Source: Saccharina japonica (lineage: Eukaryota; Sar; Phaeophyceae; Laminariales; Laminariaceae). From it: a stretch of DNA of 64,000 bases. The translations under genes were made by a program, and so were the position numbers. This document shows positions 34,407 to 44,600 of this stretch, in pieces. The notes under the pieces are model-generated. The model saw only the letters and a list, made by a program, of their open reading frames with translations. It ran no database searches and had not been told where the DNA came from. Numbering within the stretch: position 1 is the first letter of the stretch; the number at the start of each line of letters is the position of its first letter. The stretch is taken from positions 276,792 to 340,791 of the forward strand of contig MEHQ01001873.1 of assembly GCA_008828725.1 (NCBI GenBank). Direction: 5' to 3'.

Positions 34407-34440
<34 letters not shown>
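34407..34440 (+). repeat. Poly-G tract (34 bases)
   Basis: Homopolymer bordering the repeat above; length probably imprecise. Confidence 0.9.
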
Positions 34441-34441
<1 letters not shown>

Positions 34442-34611
34442 CGTCGCCGTGTGACACCGCTCTAGGAAAGAAAACACGGGTCCTCGGGCTTCTCCCCGGG
34501 GTGCCCGATCCCTAAAACACACTAAAATCGCTAAAAATCGCGGGAACTGAGACAATTAGAGGCGGTCGACCCGAAACAAATTCCATCCCAACCAATGTTC
34601 GGACTTGCGAT

Positions 34612-34645
<34 letters not shown>
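34612..34645 (+). repeat. Poly-G tract (34 bases)
   Basis: Homopolymer; a reverse-strand G-tract family copy begins about 95 bp downstream. Confidence 0.9.
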
Positions 34646-34739
34646 CGGGGAGGGTCCGTTCTACCCACGACTGGCCTACAACGCTACACCTACGGTAGGC
34701 AACACTTTTTGCCCTCTCCAGCCCTTCTACCCCCGCCCT

Positions 34740-35000
34740 GCTCACCCTTCGTGAGACTCGCCGAAAAAATCACGGGGCTCCGCTCTGGGCGCAAGCAAAT
34801 GCCTGCGAGGTCGGTGAAAACCCGACGTGCTCCGTCTCGGCCTTGTGGGGATGCGAGGGGTCTATGGCCAAACGACTACAGCCATGCATAACATAAGTGC
34901 ACCCCCCCTCTCTGAAAACCCAACGCGCTCCGTCCCGGCATTGTAGGGATGCGAGGGTCTATGGTCATATGACTAAGGTCCCCCCCCCCCCCCCCCCCCC
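34740..35000 (-). repeat. G-tract repeat family, reverse-strand copies
   Basis: Contains reverse copies of the family phrases twice in a row ('cgtgctccgtctcggccttg' and 'cgcgctccgtcccggcattg'), ending in a C run (34981-35000). Confidence 0.7.
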
Positions 35001-35194
35001 TCTGCCTATTCTTCCCTTGCTTCCGCTGCTTTTCCTAGGTTGACTGGCATTCAAGCATGTCATGCTCCGAAATGGACAAGGAAACGACCGCAAACGGCCC
35101 AGGGGGGCTGGCGGGAACGGTACCAAGGTTGACACCTGAGAACACAACACGTAAAATATATCGGGTTGCCTTTTACAGAGCAGCAGTCGCCTAC

Positions 35195-35410
35195 CTGACA
35201 GCACCAGCAGGATAACCGTAGCAGCAGCAAAGCAGCAACATAGCAGAGGTACCGCAAGACCGTAGCAGCAGTAGTGCAGGGGCACACCAGCAGCAGCCCA
35301 GCCACACCATAGCAGCAGCAGTGCGGCAGAGGCACAGCTGGACCATGCCAACAGCATAGCAGCAGAGGACCAAAGCACCACCAGCCCAGCAGCAGGACAG
35401 CAACATCATA
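35195..35410. repeat. Diverged CAG-rich tandem repeat
   Basis: Units with 'gcagcagtagtgcaggggca', 'ccagcagcagcccagccaca' and 'catagcagcagcagtgcggc' recur at 30-60 bp. Cys/Ala-rich frames on the reverse strand are by-products. Confidence 0.7.
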
Positions 35411-36119
35411 GCAGAGCCGTGCCCCCCGCCCACCCCCACCACTCCACTTCCCCAAACATCTCCCCTAGGAACGAGCGCCGTCCCTCGACAGGGATGCGTG
35501 TCAATGGCAAAATGACTAAGGCAAGCACAAAATGAGTTACGCCCCGCCCCCCCCCCCTCTTTGCTCCATCCTCCTGGCGCGAAAAAACCCGACGCGCTTC
35601 GTCACTGGATTTGTAGCGATCAGAGGGTCTAATGCCACCGACTACTACGCCACCATGCCATGAGTACACCCCTTCCCTCAAGCTTCGCTTACCTTGGGGG
35701 AGCCATCGAGGCTCGTCTATCCCATGCGGCCCAAAAAAAAGGGCCAGGCAAAACAAAAAAAACAACAACCGACGAAGCCAGCCTTACAGCCGAGCACACC
35801 ACCCTCACCCCCGCCCCTACCCAGGCACGCCTACCATCAGGAGAATGGTGCACATAAACTTTACAACCCCGGTGGCCGGTGGGAGGCACCCCGCCCCCCT
35901 CCCCCCCCCCCGCCATCTCCGCGGCCGTGTCCCGCTTGTGGTCGACGGCCCAAGTGGGGCGTGTATTTTGCTAAGGCGAGGGAAAGACGTCGGACTGCTG
36001 AGGGTTCTTGACTTAATGTTGGCAGTTGCCGAGGTTCGAAGGTTGGCGGACACTTCGGGTCGCAAACATGCGGGATGAGGGTAAACTGTTGCGGAGAGAG
36101 GAGGCGGGGGGGGTAGGGG

Positions 36120-36770
36120 GGCAGGGGGGGGGGGGTGTACTTCATTTCCATGCATGGCCGTAGTCGTATGACCATAGACCCTCGCATCCCTACAATGCAG
36201 GCGGGGAGGGGGGGGGTACTCAGTTGTTGCTTGCCTTTAGCCATTTGGCCTTTGACCACGAATGCCTTTTCGAAGACGGAGCACCGTTTCTACTGCTGAT
36301 AGAAACACCTCCCAACAGTTGGGGCGCTCAATACGTTGCTTTACATGTATTGCAAATAAACGTTTTGCTCGTTAATAATCTTATCCCCATCTTGTTTTTC
36401 ATCAAATGGCCACCATCTATCTCGGGGGGGGGTCATTTCCATGCATGGCCGTAGTCGTATGACCATAGACCCTCGCATCCCTACACCGGGGGGGAGGGGG
36501 GGGTGTACTCATGTCGTGCACGGCCGTAGTCATATGACCATAGACCCTCGCATCCCTGCAATGCCGGGACGGAGCACGCTGGGTTTTCACCAACCAGGCA
36601 GACATTGCTTGCACCAAGCGCGAAGCGCCGTGAGGTATTGGGCGAGTCGCATGGAGGGTGAGCTGCATCCTGCTAAGAACCGCCTCTGAGGCGGACTTGC
36701 ATATGGACGACAGCTTCAATGAGTTAATTTAATTTCTGGTGTGGCTACTTCCGGAGACAGCAATGGGTTT
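36120..36770 (+). repeat. Cluster of G-tract-bordered repeats, including one full copy (36493-36770)
   Basis: Order: first-family partial (36120-36200), second-family full copy (36210-36420), first-family partial (36425-36490), first-family full copy ending 'gcttcaatgagttaatttaa' and 'gagacagcaatggg'. A G run marks most junctions. Confidence 0.8.
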
Positions 36771-36774
36771 TACT

Positions 36775-37375
36775 ATGTAACTGCCTCGCGAATGCCGTAC
36801 CATATTAACACTACGTGATACGACCATTCCCCTTGTGCGGAGCAAAGGTTCTCCACCCCGCACAAATGATCTACTCGACCGCCAGCTTTGGTGACCGCCG
36901 AAAAAAAAAACGAAAAAAAACGGCACCCTGGTTGTCCAGCTCACGCAGCGAGTGGCGTGTTTTACAGCGTCGTTGCCAACCGACGCCAACCCAACCTATA
37001 AATATATCATAAATTTATAGGGGGGGGGTCAAATGATGCTTGACTTTAGCCCTTTGACCATTGACCACGCATCCCTTTCGACCACAGAGCACCGTTCCTG
37101 GCCCTAAAATGAAACGCCTCCAAGAGTTTAGGAAGGGGTATGATATAAGACGGCGGGGTAGAGGCGAAAAGAGAGAGCGCGCCAGAGACGAATGCTACGG
37201 AAGAGGTGCACCAAGTTTTGTTTTTTTAGGGTAGTCGCCTGAGGAGCTCAATACCAATAGCAAGTAGAACAAAAGTGCTATGGGAGGAAAATAAAAACGC
37301 TGCCCGATGATGATCAAACAAGTCCATGGCCTTATTTTTTTTCGCCAAAACAAGGATGAAATACCGACGATTTTT
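36775..37375. other. No supported gene; pieces of interspersed repeats
   Basis: Holds a second-family G-tract piece at 37025-37125 and an 'aagaggtgcaccaagttt' / 'cctgaggagctcaatacc' piece at 37195-37260. Confidence 0.5.
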
Positions 37376-37378
37376 GGT

Positions 37379-37470
37379 CAACCCCTTAAGAACTGGTCCC
37401 ACACATTTGGGAAAAACTACTTGGAAATCGTGTGGGATGTGTTTTTTTTTCCAGTTCTGAATGGGTTAAG
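37379..37470. mobile_element. MITE-like element, family A
   Basis: From 'caaccccttaagaactggtc' to 'ccagttctgaatgggttaag', inverted ends, with 'actacttggaaatcgtgtgg' inside. Confidence 0.82.
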
Positions 37471-37525
37471 GGCCCGTTTTAACGAAGAACAAAAACAATC
37501 AATTTGGAAAAAAAAAAAAAAAATC

Positions 37526-37812
37526 CGCTTTTCATTGGTCAGACCCCGCCCCCCCCCCCAAGATTAGCCCCCAAGATCCTAATCTTTGATGCTGGTGCGT
37601 GTGTTGGCCAATGAAAAGCGGTTTTTTTTTTTTTTTTCCAAATTGGTTGTTTTTGTTTTTCTTTAAACCGGGCCCTTAACCCATTTAGAACTGGAAAAAA
37701 AAAAAAAAATCCGCTTTTCATTGGTCAGACCCCGCCCCCCCCCCCAAGATTAGCCCCCAAGATCCTAATCTTTGATGCTGGTGCGTGTGTTGGCCAATGA
37801 AAAGCGGTTTTT
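37526..37812. mobile_element. Two copies of a ~108-bp inverted-repeat element (ccgcttttcattgg ends)
   Basis: Each copy (37526-37636, 37706-37812) begins 'ccgcttttcattggtcagac' and ends 'ttggccaatgaaaagcgg', with an identical inside ('aagatcctaatctttgatgc'). The stretch between and around them is itself inverted: 'aaaaacaatcaatttgg' near 37490 versus 'ccaaattggttgttttt' near 37640. Confidence 0.85.
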
Positions 37813-38120
37813 TGAGGTTCAGGGTAGGTTTAAAGGTAGAAAGGTATGAGATTGGCCGTGTAGTGGTAGGAAAAGCCGAAGTGCGGCGCGGTTCCTGTGG
37901 GCTATCGCGACTGATGCAAATGTCGCGGTAGGATGTTGACGATGCAGCTATCGCTGCAAAGAAGGGCACCCTTCGCGAGAAGAGGCCGCGACTCTGTGGA
38001 CGGTTTTGGTGGAGACATTGGGAGGCTTTTTTTTTTCTTTTCTTTTTTCCAGCTCGGACGCTTGTTGTCTATATTAGGTCGCCTCTGGGTTATATAACCG
38101 TTCGTTGTTTCGCCCTCACT
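37812..38120. repeat. Perfect 309-bp inverted repeat, right arm
   Basis: Reverse complement of 33228-33536. Starts where the second ccgcttttcattgg element ends and stops where the CCA microsatellite begins. Confidence 0.93.
37830..37901 (-). CDS. Candidate last exon of the PhoD-like gene (low confidence)
   Basis: After the acceptor-like 'cagtcgcgatag' the reverse strand is open in the required phase 0 for 23 codons, including APHFGFSYHYTANL, then TAA. Short FSY-type segments do occur near the end of PhoD-like proteins, but the match is weak. The sequence lies in the inverted repeat, so an identical copy exists at 33447-33518 (+). Confidence 0.25.
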   Translation of the reverse strand, partial: PTGTAPHFGFSYHYTANLIPFYL

Positions 38121-38510
38121 CCACCACCACCACCATCACCATCACCACCACCACCAACAACACCAACACCACCAACACCACCAACACCAACACCACCACC
38201 ACCACCAACACCGACACTACCCTCACCACGATCACCATCACCACCACCAACACCACCACCGACACTACCACCACCAACAACAACACCAACACCACCAACA
38301 ACTACCATCACCACCACCACCACCACCACCACCACCGCCACCAACGCCAACACCACCACCATCACCACCACCACCACCACCAACAACAACAACAACGCCA
38401 ACAACAACACCAACACCACCAACAACCACCACCAACAACAACAACAACACCACCAACACCACCAACACAAACACCAACACCCACACCAACACCAACAACA
38501 ACAACGACAC
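38121..38510 (+). repeat. CCA/AAC microsatellite, ~390 bp
   Basis: Almost pure acc/cca/aac/atc trinucleotides. It lies just 3' of exon 12 of the phosphatase gene in transcription direction and extends that exon's reading frame spuriously. Confidence 0.95.
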
Positions 38511-38515
38511 CTTAC

Positions 38516-38653
38516 CTTGAAGCTGAAGAGGCGCTCGTCGGCGTGCATGACGCCTCGCATGAGAACCTCCTTGAGCTTGTCGATGTCCCTCTCGGGGGTG
38601 TTTCCGACTGCCGATGCCGTCATTTGGTGCAAAGGCACAGACGCGTTGTTGTG
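38516..38653 (-). CDS. PhoD-like gene, exon 12
   Basis: Donor TTCAAG|GTAAGG is clear. The acceptor is most likely '..gcggccgagcag' at 38654. Encodes VPLHQMTASAVGNTPERDID and DERLFSFK; the first part corresponds to the conserved QxxTSxxxN stretch late in PhoD-like domains. Confidence 0.82.
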
Positions 38654-41600
38654 CTGCTCGGCCGCAAAACAATTAATGGCCGACACCGTCGCCACCACAC
38701 CAAGCGCAACAACCGGGCGGCGCCGAAAGACGAGGAACAAGAGGGGGGACATAATCACAATCAAGGAAAAAGAGTCACAAAAAAGGAGAAAGTCACAATA
38801 AAAGAAACCCCCCGAACCAACGTGCCTACTCATATAAGTCGAAACCCCTTGCTTCTTCAGGAAGCTCACCAAAAAAGAGTTAAAACAAAGGAATCCACAG
38901 CCACAATAAAGGGAAAACAGCCACACTAAACGAACAGAGACAGAAAATAAAGGAGGGGGGAAATACATCAAAAGAGTACCTGGTTTTTTGTCATGTAGGT
39001 TATGATACATCAACCCGGAAGTATATGAAAAGCGAGTGAAAAAAAGCAACCCAATAAAGCAAAAGAGCCACAATTAACGACAAGAGGCACAGCAAAAAAA
39101 CACACTTAAAATAATACAACCCTGGTACGAAGTATGTACTTATTTGTTACCTAGGATACGATATGCCAACCCGGAAGCATACGAAAAAAACAAGGAAAGG
39201 AACAAAAACAAATCCAAATCAAGGAAAACAAAACAGTCACAACAAACGAAAAGAGGCCGAACAAAGAAAATAAAACAAGAAAAACCCTACTGTAGTTCGA
39301 CACCCAGCACAAAAGGGAGAGATCCGATAGATGCCAAAGAGGAGGGACCTCTCGCCCACGAGCCGGTGAAGCCTCATATACATGTGAACGCCACCGGCGA
39401 AAAAAAACACACACACACACACACACACACTGACCCCTTAACCCCTTGAGAACTGGTCCCCCGTTTTTGGGGACATAGAGGACCTGGGTTTTTTTTAATG
39501 CAGGATACATGATTTGCCAACCCGGAATTATATAAAAAAGCAAGTGTGAAACCACCACTCACCCACGAGTCGGTGAAGCCTCCGATGTGGACGTCGCCGG
39601 CCAGCGTGACCACGGCGCGGTTAGGCTTGGCGGATTGCCAGTTGCTCAGGAGCGTCGCCAATGCCTCTTGCTCGCTGCACGGCCGAGCACGAATTTCACC
39701 CGCAAAACATCAGAGAACAAGAAAAAAAAAAAAAAACACACACACACACACACGCACATGAAAATAGCACACCCACGAGCAGGCAGGCAGGCAGGCAGGG
39801 GGGGGCGGGGGGGAGCAGGGCTTAGGAAGGTGGAGAGGTTACTATTTAGTGCAGTAGACAGATGAGTGAGTATATGAAAAAAACAACCCACCCCTTGCAC
39901 TTTCCAAACTACTGTAATACTCTGGGAGGTTTTACAGTGCCGGTCCCTCGATAGTGCCGGTATGCGCCAGGCAACAATACCGGCACTATACGAGTAGCGG
40001 CAACCGGCACTACTCCGTACCACACCACATTACTTAATCCCACCTGTGACAAGCGATTTCACGGGCACTGCTGTATATAGCGGGCAGCCGGCACTACTCA
40101 ACCGGCGCTATAGAGGGACCACTACTATACCCTCAGCGGTTTTTCGGGCAAGCAGTGGCCACGAACACCTTCCCTTCTCGTACTCGTATAATAGGGTCAA
40201 GTGTATTTCAACCTATATACCCGTACATATGTGACGGTGAGGGTTAGACGTATCTATCCCATCGCTCCGGGACCTCTCCAAGGCGACTTCTACGCGGCAG
40301 CGACGACGACGGCGGAGCCTAGTAATTACACATAGCAGTATATATACCCTCAGCGCGATATGTCTCGATGACTTTGGGAGTTAAGAATTTCAGGCTTGAT
40401 TTTCTTTTTCCCGTAATGAAAACATTGACAACTATTACGGGCAAGGGACGTAGTAAATAGGGGACCTACGGTACACACAAAAACCTACCAGTAAACAGTT
40501 TCATATTTTTACTGACCAAATTGTGGTCCCTATTTACTATGGTCCTCCGTAATAGTGTTCAGAGAGAAACGCCACCCTGGTATCTATTCGGGTGAGGAAC
40601 TAGATCATCTAGATCACGATTCCTGCGACACCCGGCCCCCGTTCGTACATTCTCCAAAGCCTACGATACAACGCCAGTATTTTAATTAATTCATACTAAT
40701 TCAAGTCATTAATTAGTTTTCACCTTCGAAGGACACGATATCTGTCGATGATCTATTACGGTGGACCGTAGTAAATAGGACCTACGGTACACATAAAAAC
40801 CTATATGTTTCCCTAATTTTACTATTAATAACAATATTCGGTCCCTATTTACTAGTGTTTACTATGGTCCCCTGCAATAGTAGCCTTGAAAGCCTATGCT
40901 CGACGCTATATCACCATAAGCCGCGAGCCTTAGCTAAAATCGGAGATCATTAACTGCCGCCATGATTGCATGCTGCGGTAGAGGTGCACCACGATTTTTC
41001 TGCCTTATAAGGGTGGTCACTTGAGGAGCTCTATACCTCACCCAAAACCTGAGTTAGGAGGAAAGCAAAAGTGCTATATACGAGTAACCGATTAACGAAA
41101 CCATGGCCTAACGAAACAGCGGAAAATATTGCAACACTATAATGGGATTCCGACGATCTTGGGTTATAACCCCTTAAGAAATGGTCCCTCGTTTTGGGGG
41201 ACAAACTACTTGGAATGAATGTGGGATACGTTTTTTCAGTTCTGAATGGGTTAAGGGAGCCCCGCCATTCAGAAGAAAAAAACAGCCAAAAACAGTGCTA
41301 CCTCTATCATAGCACCCGTCCCATGTACTGTATTACGTTACATCACCATAAGCCGCGAGCCTTTTTAGGTAAAATCGGACATTATTAACTGCTGCACATG
41401 TACGACTTTATTACATGTGGATAAACGACCTTCCCGAAAACAAAAACGGGAACACCTCATGGACGACTCACACTTTGAACTGCTTGTGTCCCCACGTGCC
41501 CCTAGCGTCGTCGATAACCTTCTCCGCCACGCCGGTCGCCCTGCAACAAATAAAAAAATTAAATAAATTAAAATAAAATAAACGGTGTGGACAAAACAAA

Positions 41601-44600
41601 ACGGTGCGGCAAAAAAAAACGGTGTGGGCAAAAAAAGAAAAAACGAGGCAGACAAAAAAAAACAGCCGAGGATAAGGTCCACCTTTTTTACTACTGGACT
41701 GTACTATACTCAACACATATCTTATTTGCACTAATTCGAAGTAATATGTTCCAAAAACAACGAGAGTGCCCCAACTGGGTGTAAGCTTATTGATACCAGT
41801 CCACCGAGGTTAAGGCCAACCAGGTAGTACTGCAAATACAAATAAAAATAAATAAAAACGAGGGGGGCGGGGGCGCTGAACAGAACGGTGTCACAGCTGG
41901 CGAATTACTTGGCCTACGTAGCAATTGCTCAAAACGAACACAGAACAAAAAAAAATGACTCACGCCTGGCTGATGAAGACGAGGGGGGTGGGCGCGCCGA
42001 ACAGAACGGTGTCGCAGCCGGCGAAATCCTTGGCGAAGGCTTGCTGGACCCTATCCCACTGCCGCGGCCCAAGGAAGTCCCGGTCCTTCCACTCCTCGGC
42101 GGTACCCTCCAGCCTTCGCCGGTAGGGCAGGGGTTCCAGGTTGGCGATGTTGGGGGTGGGGGGGGGGGGGGGGGGGGGGGTGTACTTCATTTTCATGCAT
42201 GGCCGTAGTCTTATTATGACCATAGACCCTCGCATCCCTATAATGCCGGGACGGGGAGGGGTTGAGGAGTGTTTTGTGCGTGCGAAGGGGATGCATCGAT
42301 TTTGTTGTTGGGCGTGGTGGTGGTGGTGGCGATGATTAGTGGGCGTGTGGGTGTGCGCAACTGTCAATACTTCCAAGTATCGATATGCCTCGTATGCGCG
42401 CCTGCCTGTCGGTGTTGCTGTTATTGGTGGTGGTGGTGGTGGTTGCAATGATAGTGTGCGTCGTGGTGGCGGCTGTCGTAGTCAATGTGCGTGCATACAC
42501 CTGTGCATACATATATATATTACCACGTACACGTATGTGTGTGCGTATGGTGTGTCCGTGCATGTATGTTTTTGTACGTACATGCGTGTGTTCTTGTGAC
42601 ATGAATATATCGCATGTACAGTATACATTTCTAAAAAATAAAATAAATACACGTGTATGATGGCCGTGTTGAAGATCGAAATTCGTCTTCGAAATCGGTG
42701 ACGACCGCTTCACTACGACAAACAATAGGTGTATACTCGTACTATTAATAGGAACTATAAAATGTGTGATTTGAGAGGGTTTCCAATATATCTGAAAGCA
42801 TTGTCGTACAGGGAACGTAAAAAATACGCCAACCTGCACCAACAACCGCAAGACATGTTACGTCACATCAGCGACTATTGCGTTACTAATAGTGTTGGGT
42901 ATCGGGCGAAAATCGAAATCGATACGAGGGCGATAACCGACACACTTATCGTTTACGATTTTGATATCTGATATGTACATGCATACATATGTACATCGAA
43001 GCTTTCAACGGTCAGTATCGGCATAAAAAACACGAGGTGTCAGGGGACGGATGGCAAACCACGTTCGATTCTGCTGCTGTACGTGACACAAAACAAAAAG
43101 CACTAAAACAAAAAATGGGACACAAATCTCACCGGTGAATGCTCCGCTCGATCCGGTTGTCGGTCATGAAGAAGCCGACCTTGGGGCTCAGCCTGAAGGC
43201 GTAGTACGGCCTCAGTTTGTGGTCCGTCACTAAAGGGGGGGGGGTCAGCAAAACAAAACGCACCGAAAAAACCCCCAAAAAAACAGCAGTGCATTAACTA
43301 TTGGTTTGATTATTAGCAAAACAAAGAGCTGAGAGCTATATGCTATATAGGAAAAAGGACAAAGCGCGACCGTTACAAAATACGAAACGGCAACCGTTAC
43401 AACGGACGAAAATCGTATCCGTTACCCGTTACAATTAGAACGAAACTAAACAAACGTATACATATACAACCGTTACAAAAGAAAACATGAAACCGAAAAA
43501 GCGTTCCAAAATATGAAGCCGTCAACTAATACTGGTACCACAGTAAATACTACACCGTTACAAAGGACGAAAAGGTATATATCCGTTACAATTGACGAAA
43601 CTACCGTTACAGAAGACGAAACCGTAAAAACCGTTACAAAAGGATGAAGCCGTACACTATTAATACCATCAATACTGGCATAATATACCTGGTATATTAG
43701 ACAGGTAAAACAAAATGAAAATACAAACTGAACGTCCAGTCCAGCCCATGCCCTACGATAGCCGTTAAGTCAGTTCTGGCCAGTGGCATCAGGTACTCCA
43801 TCACGTTGAACAATCTCGGCCAATCAACTCAGCATCCAGTCCATGCTCTCCGACAGATGCAAGCACTGTACCGCAGAACGTACTGGTCCACTGGTCCTGA
43901 CTCGTAACAGCGGCATAACATACTGCTGTTTTGTGTACGTTCAAAACCTCAAACCTCAAACCAATCAGGTACTACTGTAAATATATACGTTCAAAATACA
44001 AACCAATCAACTCAACGTCCAGTCCATACCCGTACTCGACAATACTGGTCCCAACTCGTGTCAGTGGCATCAGCTGCATTGCTTCTGGTATTGGTACGCT
44101 GGAAATATCAACGAGCCAACTTAGCGTCCAGTCCATATATAGCCCAAACTTTGTCTTGACACGTTTTGGCTGCTGTCAGCAAACTTCTAGATTTCAGTGT
44201 AGAACACTCGCCCGCACACGGTTTTTGCCTTCTTTGACATGTCTCATATTAATGACATATTTAATGAAGATAGTATATAGCTGTCGCGCTGCTGCTATGT
44301 AGGAACTCGCCCAGCAGGATATTTGTAACTGTCATCAAGTTAAGCGCTACGATTTACAGGTATGTTTTTGACCGTATAAGCACGGCAGCAATACGAAGGG
44401 ATCTCCTACGAGCACTTCCCATTGGTTTGTCGAGGCTCAAAATACGTACGACACTCACCGTCGAGGTCCAACAAGAGCTGCTTCTGGTACTCGCAGTACA
44501 CCTGGTAGCCCACCCGGGCCACGTAGAACTCCGCCGTGGACGGGTCGCGGTGCTCCGGTTCGTCCCCTGAAAAAAAAACGAAATATAGTGAAAGCATGAT

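Noticed and set aside
35632..36078. 148-codon + frame ending in VAEVRRLADTSGRKHAG
   Set aside because: It looks mildly coding but no family, start context or splice borders could be confirmed, and both ends lie in repeats.
38090..39073. Long reverse frame of 327 codons rich in Val/Cys/Trp
   Set aside because: It is exon 12 of the phosphatase gene read through on both sides into intron and into the CCA microsatellite; only 38516-38653 is supported.
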